This document shows, piece by piece, positions 1-6,233 of a stretch of 6,233 nucleotides of DNA; within the stretch, counting starts at the first letter, position 1, and every line of letters begins with the position of its first letter. Position numbers and translations under genes: made by a program. The notes under the pieces are model-generated. The model was not told where the DNA came from, did not search any database, and was given only the letters and a program-made list of their open reading frames with translations. The stretch lies in the NCBI GenBank assembly GCA_002712845.1, contig PAUV01000067.1, forward strand, positions 8,599 through 14,831, given 5' to 3'. The stretch comes from Rhodopirellula sp. Lineage in GTDB: Bacteria; Planctomycetota; Planctomycetia; Pirellulales; Pirellulaceae.

Positions 1-1875
1 GGAACCAATCACGCCCGGTATCCCGTAATGACGTGCCAAACGTTCGTTCAACATCACGAAATCAGCATCGATGAATTGCAAGACACTCTCGTTCTCCTGC
101 AGGATTCTGCCAAACAATGCGCGTGTTTGCCCACGGAATGCTCGCTTGAGTGACTCGTCAAAGTCAGGATACCGTTGGGCATCCACGGCGATGCTTCCCA
201 TTCTGTCCAATTGAAGCCATTGATCCGTGAATTGATTGGTGAATCTTGAGGCACGTTGATCAGACAGCATCCGTTCAACCTCTGATGAAAGTACATCATC
301 CTTCAGTAGTCTGCCGTTGGCTGCCAATTCCAACAGTCGAGTGTCTGGCATCGTGCTCCAAAGAAAATAAGAGAGCCGTGATGCTAGTTCCCAGCCATCG
401 ACGGGTCTTTTGGTATCGCTGGCAGGTTCGACGAGATACAGGAATTCAGGTTGGATTAGTACTAATGCCAGAGTTTCTCGCAACGCTTCCACTTGCGTTG
501 GAAAGTCAGGGCGAATGAAATCGTAGTGATCGGCGAAACGCTGGATTTCGTTATTGCTGACTGGGCGGCGGAAAGCTCTTGTCATAAACCTCGACAGGAT
601 TTCGCGTACATATGCCGCGTCGTCGACATTTTGCAATGGCGATTCAAAAAGGATCTTTCGATGGCTTGCAGGTGGCCATTGCTCAAACACCGGACCGTCA
701 AACTGAACAGATTGAATTAGCAGTTTGGGCAAATGGGGTTCATCAGGATAGAACTTCTTTTTCTGCTCATCCTTTTGTTCCTTGGGCAATTCGCTGCCAT
801 CGTCATAGACATTGCGGACGCGTACAACCAATCCTGGATACTTACCTTGTCCACGGACTGGTAATGGAAAGTCTTCCAGCTGCCCGCGGAATTCGAATAC
901 TTGCTCGTCCGCTTGTGACACCTCAACCGGTTCAAATTCTCGGACCAATATTTGGGTGTCAGGGCAGTATCCGACAGAGACTTCGAGTAGCGGAAGACCT
1001 CCATCGGGGATTAGTTCTGCCGTGATCTTCACCGTCACAACAAATTCGCCTTGTTCAGGATACTCTTTCATCTTGGCAAGGAATTCCTGCTGACGTCCGA
1101 GTCGATTCGATTTCAAAGCTGTGCTGATCCATTTGTCGTTTCGGCTTTCTGAAAATTCGTGTCGAAAGACTTTCGGTGCTTCACCTGATTTCAGTATGCG
1201 GTCCATCGCCCGCCGCGATGTTCCGAGATAGCATTCAAGTTGGAACGCTGACATGCGAAGTGATTGGCCATCATTGTTGAAACCATCAGATGAAACAGCG
1301 TCAGGAGGTAGGTCCTGTGCATAGTCCATTTCCACCCCCAACAAATCAGTCATCGTGTTTTGGTATTCCTGGCGATTCATTTTTCGCAGGATCACGCGTC
1401 CGTCGGTTTGTTGTCGCGACTCAATTGCTTGCTGAATGTTACTTGAGACCCATTGTGTCAATTTGCGTGTCTCGTCTGCTGTCATGACAGAGGCATCTTC
1501 GGGCGGCATCTCACCTGCCGAGACGACGTTCAGGACCTCATGCCAGACCTCGACTGCTTTACGATCAGTAGTCATGTCCTGCGATAAACCTTCCAAACGC
1601 ACCCCCCCCTTTGAATCCTTCTGTCCGTGGCAATCAAAGCAGTGCTTTTTCAATACTGGCAGGACATCGCGTTTGAAGTCTGACTTAGGATCCGAGGCAG
1701 TAGATGACGTTGCTTCTGCAGCGTGTGCGAAAGGAAAGCCTGCGGTTGTCATGCATGCTATCGCAATGCATTGCAAGATTGTTTCGAACCGGAGGTAGGA
1801 AAAAAACAAAGCAGTTTTTCGGCGTGGTAGGGACGGCTGTGGCGGATTCGAATCATTCGAATGAAATGCAGCCAT
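1..1875 (-). CDS. Exported PSCyt1/DUF1587/DUF1595/DUF1592 cytochrome-like protein, 3' end outside window
   Basis: The frame is open for 625 codons and runs off the window. Seen: a basic RRK and a hydrophobic stretch ending FAHA (residues 18-52) look like a Sec signal. A c-type heme motif CFDCH lies at 79-83, with Met123 in GEMPP as a possible distal ligand (PSCyt1). A PSD3/DUF1587 block follows at about 164-228 (RKMNRQEYQNT, LPPD), then a beta-rich insert at about 274-358, WPPASH at 400-405, PSD5/DUF1595 at about 417-475 (RAFRRPVS) and PSD4/DUF1592 from 493 (ELASRLSYFLW, QFTDQWL). Known families place PSCyt3/DUF1588, with another CxxCH, and DUF1585 next, so roughly 150-250 residues are probably missing. 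I chose ATG 1875. ATG 1752 would cut off the signal's hydrophobic core, and ATG 1920 adds an odd leader; no Shine-Dalgarno decides between them. The biochemical role is unknown; periplasmic electron transfer is an inference. It is a paralogue of the gene at 4880-6233. Confidence 0.93.
   Translation of the reverse strand, partial: MAAFHSNDSNPPQPSLPRRKTALFFSYLRFETILQCIAIACMTTAGFPFAHAAEATSSTASDPKSDFKRDVLPVLKKHCFDCHGQKDSKGGVRLEGLSQDMTTDRKAVEVWHEVLNVVSAGEMPPEDASVMTADETRKLTQWVSSNIQQAIESRQQTDGRVILRKMNRQEYQNTMTDLLGVEMDYAQDLPPDAVSSDGFNNDGQSLRMSAFQLECYLGTSRRAMDRILKSGEAPKVFRHEFSESRNDKWISTALKSNRLGRQQEFLAKMKEYPEQGEFVVTVKITAELIPDGGLPLLEVSVGYCPDTQILVREFEPVEVSQADEQVFEFRGQLEDFPLPVRGQGKYPGLVVRVRNVYDDGSELPKEQKDEQKKKFYPDEPHLPKLLIQSVQFDGPVFEQWPPASHRKILFESPLQNVDDAAYVREILSRFMTRAFRRPVSNNEIQRFADHYDFIRPDFPTQVEALRETLALVLIQPEFLYLVEPASDTKRPVDGWELASRLSYFLWSTMPDTRLLELAANGRLLKDDVLSSEVERMLSDQRASRFTNQFTDQWLQLDRMGSIAVDAQRYPDFDESLKRAFRGQTRALFGRILQENESVLQFIDADFVMLNERLARHYGIPGVIGS
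1602..1609 (-). repeat. G8 homopolymer tract inside the PSCyt1 coding region
   Basis: Eight C on the plus strand read as eight G in the coding strand, across codons 89-92 (Lys-Gly-Gly-Val), a few residues after the CxxCH heme motif. The reading frame is intact with eight. A change of one base would stop translation early and remove all downstream domains. It is either a chance result of a Gly-Gly pair or a slippage-prone site. Confidence 0.85.
1846..1862. repeat. 17-bp palindrome made of two ATTCGAAT units
   Basis: Two copies of the self-complementary octamer ATTCGAAT (1846-1853 and 1855-1862) are separated by one base, so the whole forms a 17-bp palindrome, imperfect only at its centre. It sits 13 bp inside the preferred start of the PSCyt1 gene and encodes part of the hydrophilic leader before the signal peptide. 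It could be an operator for a dimeric regulator, especially if translation begins downstream of it. No binding protein can be named. Confidence 0.4.
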
Positions 1876-1890
1876 GGGGCAGGGCTCTGC

Positions 1891-1896
1891 AGTATA
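1891..1896 (-). promoter_or_regulatory. Possible -10 box (TATACT) for the PSCyt1 gene
   Basis: The minus strand reads TATACT, five of six matches to the sigma-70 -10 consensus, ending 15 bp before ATG 1875. No good -35 box lies 16-18 bp upstream. If it is used, the transcript would start close to ATG 1875 with a very short leader, which would exclude ATG 1920. This is one hexamer and a weak call. Confidence 0.2.
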
Positions 1897-1969
1897 CAGC
1901 ACGCAGGCAGTTGGCCACATATGAAAGCCGCGGGTTGCATACTGAGTTTGTTGGGCGTCTCAGCAATGT

Positions 1970-2002
1970 GGTGCATCATTTCAGCGGTGCATCATTTCAG
2001 CG
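1970..2002. repeat. Tandem duplication of a 16-bp unit in the intergenic spacer
   Basis: The unit GGTGCATCATTTCAGC occurs at 1970-1985 and again at 1986-2001 with no mismatch, and the next base continues the period. It lies in the 231-nt spacer between the beta-propeller stop codon and the PSCyt1 start. Because the period is not a multiple of three, it argues against conserved coding here. It may be a recent slippage duplication or a pair of binding sites. Confidence 0.85.
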
Positions 2003-2017
2003 TTCCTGAATTGCACA

Positions 2018-2053
2018 CCAAACAGCTCACACGGCAAGTCGGAGCTGGTTTGG
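2018..2053 (-). terminator. Stem-loop downstream of the beta-propeller gene; possible terminator without a U tract
   Basis: The arms 2018-2028 and 2042-2053 pair over 11 bp with one bulged base and a 13-nt loop. The structure begins about 53 nt after the TAA at 2107-2109 in the direction of transcription. No run of U follows, so it is not a classical intrinsic terminator. It could also be an RNA-processing or mRNA-stabilising hairpin. Spacer contents from 2106 down to 1876 are this hairpin, the 16-bp tandem repeat and the possible -10 box; I see no convincing gene. Confidence 0.35.
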
Positions 2054-2106
2054 GCTGCGGTTACCTCTGGGGTCTGTCATTAGCTGATCGATGGCGTCTG
2101 TGCCTG

Positions 2107-3393
2107 TTACTTCGCCGGAGCCGACTGGATGCAGTACAGGTGCTTTTCACCACGAATGAACACGTTGCCCTGTTCAGGTACAGGTGATCCGATCACCGGT
2201 TCATCCAGTTCGTTTTCTGAGATCAATTGGAATTTGTCATCTTTGACGCTCGCAATGAACAACGCCCCGTCTTCGCGCGGTGCATACAGGATGCCATTGG
2301 CGATCATTGGTGAGGCGTAGTAGGAACTGCGCCCTTTGGGAAGTGTGTCACTCCAGACCGTTTTTCCGGTAGCTGGGTCGATGCACTCCACTTCGCCACG
2401 GTCGCGAACCATGTAGACCCGACCTTGGTAGGCAACGGGACTTGGCACAAACGTTGAAATGTCGTCTCGTTGCCAGAGATGATTACTTTCTGTCACGTCA
2501 CCGCTGCCGTCGAGTCGAACGCCAAACATCAGTGGTAATTTACGATCGTTTCTACCAAAGGCAATTACCGCTACATCATCAACGATGACAGGCATCGCGA
2601 TTGCTGGCCACAGCTTTTTGGAGTCTGGATTGAAGCCGCCGCAGGACCAAAGAGTAGTTCCATCGGTAGCATCATGAATGGTCACATGCTCGGCACCCCA
2701 AACCAGCAATGCCTGTTTGCCATCATGCTGAATTACCAAGGGTGACGTATAGCCATGATCGCACTCCACGGGGGTCTCGTAGTTGCGAGCAACTTTCCAT
2801 GCAAGTTCACCGGTCTTTTTGTCAAAGCCAGCCAGCCACGATTCACCGTTGTGCATTCGAGCCAGGACCGCGTGTTCATCGGTTAAAACGGGCGAGGTTC
2901 CGTGGTCCCAGAACAAGGTGTCTTTGCCAAACCGTTCAACAATGTTGGTTTGCCAACGGATCTTACCATCGGCTTCCACTGCTGCGAATGTTCCGCTTTT
3001 GAAGTAGACATAGATAGCGTCACCGTCACTGACTGGCGATGCATTGCTTCCCGAACCGTTTCGGTGTTTGCCTTTGACCTCAGAGCCAAAGGAGGTCGTC
3101 CACTTGATCTTGCCATCCCAGTCAATTGCCAGCAGGGAATCATTTCCATCTTTTGGAGCAGTCAGGTAGATGGTTTCGTCTACCACGATTGGTGTTGAGC
3201 ATCCCTTGCCGGGCAAGGGTGTTTTCCACCTGATGGTCTGGTCACTAATTTCGCCGGGGTAGTCGCCTTCGGTGATGCTGCCAGAATCATCCGCTCCACG
3301 CCAACTGGGCCAGTCTGCATGGCTGGCCGATGTGAATTGGGTAGATGCAAGGCCAAGTAGTATCAGGCAGGTGAGGCTTTTGAATGGGGGCAT
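2107..3393 (-). CDS. Secreted PQQ-like (BamB-type) beta-propeller protein
   Basis: The product is 428 aa. A Sec signal spans about residues 1-26 (hydrophobic LTCLILLGLA, ending SHA), followed by DWPSWRG, an opening often seen in planctomycete PQQ-like proteins. Seven blade-type tryptophan motifs recur every 40-58 residues: W56, W98, W147, W199, W249, W307 and W347. Together with the terminal segment (about 385-422) this fits an eight-bladed propeller of the PQQ_2 type. I see no heme motif and no typical quinoprotein dehydrogenase catalytic signature, so a scaffold or binding role is likelier than an enzyme. I chose ATG 3393. A longer in-frame start at 3606 would add 71 hydrophilic residues, bury the signal peptide and overlap the upstream DUF1552 gene by 116 nt. 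It follows that gene after 97 nt and is probably co-transcribed; its partner is unknown. Confidence 0.93.
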   Translation of the reverse strand: MPPFKSLTCLILLGLASTQFTSASHADWPSWRGADDSGSITEGDYPGEISDQTIRWKTPLPGKGCSTPIVVDETIYLTAPKDGNDSLLAIDWDGKIKWTTSFGSEVKGKHRNGSGSNASPVSDGDAIYVYFKSGTFAAVEADGKIRWQTNIVERFGKDTLFWDHGTSPVLTDEHAVLARMHNGESWLAGFDKKTGELAWKVARNYETPVECDHGYTSPLVIQHDGKQALLVWGAEHVTIHDATDGTTLWSCGGFNPDSKKLWPAIAMPVIVDDVAVIAFGRNDRKLPLMFGVRLDGSGDVTESNHLWQRDDISTFVPSPVAYQGRVYMVRDRGEVECIDPATGKTVWSDTLPKGRSSYYASPMIANGILYAPREDGALFIASVKDDKFQLISENELDEPVIGSPVPEQGNVFIRGEKHLYCIQSAPAK

Positions 3394-3490
3394 GGCAATG
3401 GCTGTGACGGCTGTGGGATAATGTAAAGAGAGCTGTTGCTGTGGAAGGGCGTTAGGACACTGCCTCAACGCAAACGATGGATCCGCAATC

Positions 3491-4831
3491 TCAGACTGCG
3501 TTAAAGATCGAGTTTTCCAGAACTCCAGTGCTGTCAGCAAAGGAATCTGTCTGAATGCCCATCGAGCGAAGGATACTAAGATACAAGTTGGACATGCGGG
3601 TTTCACCTTGTCGCCAGTATTGACCGTGTTTCAGGCCCATGTTGGATCCCCCCGCAACCAAGGTGGGCAAGTTTTTTGACCAGTGCGTGGTGCTTGCACC
3701 ACTACCGTAAAGCACCACCGTATTGTCTAGCAGCGTGCCATCGAGATCTTTGTACTGTTGCAGACGACGCAAAAATTCAGCGATTTGCTCACTAAGGAAC
3801 AGATCGTATTTTGCAAAATCCATTTGTCCGGCTTTATCACCGGCATGAGAGAGCTGGTGATGGGTCTTGCTCAACCCGAGCTTTAGTGGGAACGTGTCAC
3901 TGATGCCCATTCCGTCTTCACGATTCAGCATGAAGGCAACACTGCGAGTGATGTCAGCGTCGAATGCAAGTGCGATCAAGTCGAACATGTTTCGGTAATA
4001 CTCGCGAGGGTCATCTTCTTTCTTGACGTCAAGATTCAGATGGGAGTGATCCTGAGTCTTTACAGGGACATCGATCCACTTTTCAGACGCGATCAGACGC
4101 GATTCGATTTCATTCAGTGAGGCAAGATACTGGTCCATCTTTCGACGGTCCGCAGTTCCGAGTTGCTGATTGAATTTTTTTGAACTCTCAAGCACAGCGT
4201 CGACGAGTTTGATTTTCGCCCGCAATTTTTCGCGTTGTGCATGCATTGAATTCTGATCAACTCGGAATAATCGATCAAAAACCCGACGCGGATTGTTCTC
4301 TGCTGGAATGGGGCGTCCTTGCAGGTCGTAGGAAATTGTGCCTGTGCGCGACAAGAACCCTACGCCTGCGTCAATCGACAATACCAGCGAGGGTTGGCGG
4401 CAATGTTGTTTAGTGTGCTGCGCAATGACTTGATCAAGTCCGACGGTGTTGTAGGTCTCTCGGGTTGAGTCATGCAGTGGTGCGCCTGTTAGCCACATGT
4501 CCGAGCAAGTGTGGGGATCGGCCTTGACCCCATTTTCATGGTAAAGGCCACCCACAAAACTGAGATGTTTACGAAACGCCTCGAGAGGGAGTGTTGACTC
4601 ACCGAAAATAAATTCGCCAGACTTTTCTTTTGTCGGAAACCAACTCCACTGATCTATCCCGTGTTCCGTCTTGGGCAATGACATACCGTTGGCAGTGTAG
4701 GTGGCGCAGAAGCGTTTTGGCGATTCGTCGGTGATGTCGCTGCCCATTGCTTCGAGAGGGGGCAGGGCCAGTGCAGCGCCGGCAATTCCCTGCAGCACGG
4801 AACGTCGTTTGAGTTTGGCTGAGTGGAGCAT
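3491..4831 (-). CDS. DUF1552 (HXXSHH family) exported protein
   Basis: The product is 446 aa, a normal length for the family. The N-terminus KRRSVLQG followed by GAALALP is a twin-arginine-like signal typical of DUF1552 proteins. Family blocks visible include VGGLYHENG (93-101), DMWLTGAP (111-118), [11 protein letters not shown] (179-189), a helical charged region at about 195-255, [14 protein letters not shown] (365-378) and LPTLVAGG (388-395). The signature that names the family, H-x-x-S-H-H, reads H325-Q-L-S-H329-A330, so the last histidine is replaced by alanine. The family has no established reaction. Its genes commonly sit beside DUF1592-type heme proteins, as here: the stop codon of such a gene lies 48 nt upstream, and the beta-propeller gene follows. 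The first two genes are very likely one transcript. No Shine-Dalgarno is evident, but the signal peptide fixes the start well. Confidence 0.95.
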   Translation of the reverse strand: MLHSAKLKRRSVLQGIAGAALALPPLEAMGSDITDESPKRFCATYTANGMSLPKTEHGIDQWSWFPTKEKSGEFIFGESTLPLEAFRKHLSFVGGLYHENGVKADPHTCSDMWLTGAPLHDSTRETYNTVGLDQVIAQHTKQHCRQPSLVLSIDAGVGFLSRTGTISYDLQGRPIPAENNPRRVFDRLFRVDQNSMHAQREKLRAKIKLVDAVLESSKKFNQQLGTADRRKMDQYLASLNEIESRLIASEKWIDVPVKTQDHSHLNLDVKKEDDPREYYRNMFDLIALAFDADITRSVAFMLNREDGMGISDTFPLKLGLSKTHHQLSHAGDKAGQMDFAKYDLFLSEQIAEFLRRLQQYKDLDGTLLDNTVVLYGSGASTTHWSKNLPTLVAGGSNMGLKHGQYWRQGETRMSNLYLSILRSMGIQTDSFADSTGVLENSIFNAV

Positions 4832-4879
4832 TGCGTTGATGTCAGGGATTGGTGAGCTGCGGCGTTAGTAAGGCAATCG

Positions 4880-6233
4880 TCACTTCTTGAGAAACAGATC
4901 ACTCGTGACGACAAACTGTATGATATCCAGCATTCGGTAGTCCTTCGCGGCCAATTCTAAACACTGCTGCTTCAGGACGCGATCCTCATTGTAGGTCAAG
5001 CTACGGCCTATGGCATAGATTGATAGGTGCCGGGCAAGACTGTAGGCAACGCTATCCATTCGGTTTTTGAGAAGGTGGTTGCGTAAATCGTTCAAGTTGT
5101 GAACGGTGTGTCCATCGGGCAGTTCTGACGTGGCGGGCAGTTCTGACGTGGCATCGACACTATCATTCAAAAACAGACCTCCTGCATCGTATTGCTCAAA
5201 TGCGAGTCCCCAAGGGTCGATTCCTTCGTGGCATTTCACGCAGCCTTTGACGTTGCGATGTTGCTCTAGGCGTTCCCTTAGACTGAGTCCACTTACGTCT
5301 TTCAATTCTGGAACATTGGGTGGTGGATCAGCTGGCGGTTCGGCAATGATCTTTCTCGCAAACCATGCACCGCGTTTGACAGGATTGGCTTCTTTGCCAT
5401 CGGATAATCCGGCCAGGACTGCAGCCTGAGATAGGATGCCGCCCAAGTGCTGTTGCTGATGTGTAATCGGCAGAAATTCGAATCCGCTCTCTGATTGTTC
5501 ACCAAGTCCGTAGTAAGTCGCGGTGATCTCATTGGCAATCACAAAGTCGGAACGTATGAGGTTGCTAGCCGGAAGATTTTCCTGAAATAGGTGTTCAAGA
5601 AATCTCGCAGGTTCCTGACGGATCTGCCGCTTTACTGTTGCTGTGAGTCGCGGATATTGCTTGCGATTGGTTTCCACCACATCAAACTTGTCGATGCTTA
5701 GCCACTGCCCTGCAAACTGATTTGCAAAATTTGCGAAACGCTCATCCCGTACCATCCGAACGACTTCGTCATTGAGGTTGCGTTGGAGACTTCCTGATTG
5801 GGCTGAGTGCATGAGGTGTTCATCAGGCGGGCCATTCCAAAGAAAAAAGGAAAGCTTTGACGCGAGTTCAAGTGCATCCAAGGTTTCTGGTTGTGGCCCG
5901 TCACTCTGTTCAACGATGAATAAGAATGCTGGGGAGGTTAAAATGACGACCAGTGTTTCCCTGATGCTGTGTTGGAAGTCGTGGTGTAATTCATAAAACG
6001 TCTTCCACGTTTTTGTCAGTCGTTGCAGCTCATCATTCGTTACCGGTCTTCGGAAAGCGCGGCTGGCAAATGTCTTAATGATCTCAGTTGCGTAGACATT
6101 GGGGTTTGCCCGACTTTCACTTGGAATGAAAATTCTTTGATGTGATGCGGGTGGCCAAGACTTGTATAGCGGACCTTCAAATTCAACAGATTCTAAAAGA
6201 AGTCGCGGCATGTCCCGTCCATCGGTGTACTCG
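4880..6233 (-). CDS. DUF1595/DUF1592/DUF1588/DUF1585 cytochrome-like protein, C-terminal part; 5' end outside window
   Basis: 450 codons precede TGA 4880-4882, and the frame enters from the window edge. The Met at 6211 is internal: EYTDGRD before it and MPRLLLESVEFEGP after it match the middle of this family. With that Met as residue 1, the blocks are WPPASH at 19-24, PSD5/DUF1595 at about 35-95 (RAFRRPVT), PSD4/DUF1592 at about 112-235 (ELASKLSFFLW, QFAGQWL), PSCyt3/DUF1588 at about 257-350 (GGILSQAAVLAGLSDG, NPVKRGAWFARKI, heme motif CVKCH at 324-328, GIDPWGLAFEQYD) and PSD2/DUF1585 at about 376-443. The missing N-terminus should hold an export signal, a PSCyt1 CxxCH and DUF1587. The reaction is unknown; a periplasmic c-type heme role is inferred. 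An ATSELP duplication lies between the heme domain and DUF1585. The DUF1552 gene follows after 48 nt, which suggests an operon. Confidence 0.95.
   Translation of the reverse strand, partial: EYTDGRDMPRLLLESVEFEGPLYKSWPPASHQRIFIPSESRANPNVYATEIIKTFASRAFRRPVTNDELQRLTKTWKTFYELHHDFQHSIRETLVVILTSPAFLFIVEQSDGPQPETLDALELASKLSFFLWNGPPDEHLMHSAQSGSLQRNLNDEVVRMVRDERFANFANQFAGQWLSIDKFDVVETNRKQYPRLTATVKRQIRQEPARFLEHLFQENLPASNLIRSDFVIANEITATYYGLGEQSESGFEFLPITHQQQHLGGILSQAAVLAGLSDGKEANPVKRGAWFARKIIAEPPADPPPNVPELKDVSGLSLRERLEQHRNVKGCVKCHEGIDPWGLAFEQYDAGGLFLNDSVDATSELPATSELPDGHTVHNLNDLRNHLLKNRMDSVAYSLARHLSIYAIGRSLTYNEDRVLKQQCLELAAKDYRMLDIIQFVVTSDLFLKK
5117..5152 (-). repeat. In-frame 18-bp tandem duplication (ATSELP twice)
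   Basis: Two identical 18-bp units, 5117-5134 and 5135-5152, lie inside the PSCyt3/PSD gene and encode Ala-Thr-Ser-Glu-Leu-Pro twice. The site is the linker after the CVKCH domain, where relatives usually carry a single short stretch of the kind D-A-x-G-x-L-P-D-G. The copies are identical in DNA, so the duplication is probably recent, and it keeps the frame. Confidence 0.92.

Noticed and set aside
612..1025. Plus-strand reading frame of 137 codons
   Set aside because: It lies wholly antisense to well-supported DUF1595 and beta-rich coding sequence and has no domain-like features, so it is a shadow frame.
1921..2187. Plus-strand reading frame of 88 codons starting MKAAGCILSLLG, with one apparent hydrophobic segment
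   Set aside because: It overlaps the 3' end of the propeller gene antisense by 81 nt, crosses the 16-bp tandem repeat out of phase, has no Shine-Dalgarno and resembles no family I know. Chance is likelier, though a small membrane protein cannot be fully excluded.
2107..3393. Quinoprotein dehydrogenase assignment for the beta-propeller
   Set aside because: The blade motifs fit PQQ-like repeats, but the protein is short for a PQQ alcohol dehydrogenase (usually near 600 residues) and I see no heme motif or catalytic signature of that class.
3400..3444. Three short GCTGTG repeats in the 97-nt gap before the propeller gene
   Set aside because: The units are only six to seven bases with irregular spacing, and no promoter or hairpin is associated; I cannot separate them from chance.
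3394..3606. N-terminal extension of the propeller gene by 71 codons to ATG 3606
   Set aside because: It would place a clear signal peptide in the middle of the protein and overlap the DUF1552 gene by 116 nt; the extension has no recognisable features.
4880..6211. ATG 6211 as the true start of the DUF1592-type gene
   Set aside because: The frame stays open to the window edge, and the residues around this Met match the middle of the family, aligned to residues near 382 of the paralogue at 1-1875.

Overview
This window looks like a piece of a planctomycete chromosome, most likely of the Rhodopirellula/Pirellula type. All four genes belong to families that are expanded in Planctomycetes: two multidomain cytochrome-like proteins of the PSCyt/PSD class (DUF1587/1592/1595/1588/1585), one DUF1552 (HXXSHH) protein and one secreted PQQ-like beta-propeller. 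Base composition is roughly balanced, and Shine-Dalgarno sequences are absent or weak, as is common in that phylum. The assignment rests on family content and is an inference.

All four genes lie on the minus strand, so transcription runs from high to low coordinates. The order is: the C-terminal part of a PSCyt3/PSD protein (4880 to the window edge, 5' end missing); a 48-nt gap; a full DUF1552 protein (3491-4831); a 97-nt gap; a full beta-propeller protein (2107-3393); a 231-nt gap containing a stem-loop, a 16-bp tandem repeat and a possible -10 box; and a second PSCyt1/PSD protein (1-1875, 3' end missing). The first three genes are spaced like an operon. The fourth is on the same strand but may have its own promoter.

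All three visible N-termini carry export signals: a twin-arginine-like one on the DUF1552 protein and Sec-like ones on the other two. The products should therefore act outside the cytoplasm. Both PSD proteins keep a CxxCH c-type heme motif. Pairing a DUF1592-type protein with a DUF1552 protein is a recurring planctomycete arrangement of unknown biochemical function, usually thought to be redox-linked and perhaps tied to breakdown of complex polymers. The beta-propeller may scaffold such an assembly, but nothing in the sequence proves it.

I see no mobile element, CRISPR array, tRNA, rRNA or defence system. I found no evidence for a dramatic new system. The points worth checking are an HXXSHH signature whose last histidine is alanine, two diverged PSD paralogues bracketing the locus, an in-frame 18-bp duplication beside the heme domain, a G8 tract just after the other heme motif, and a structured 231-nt spacer.
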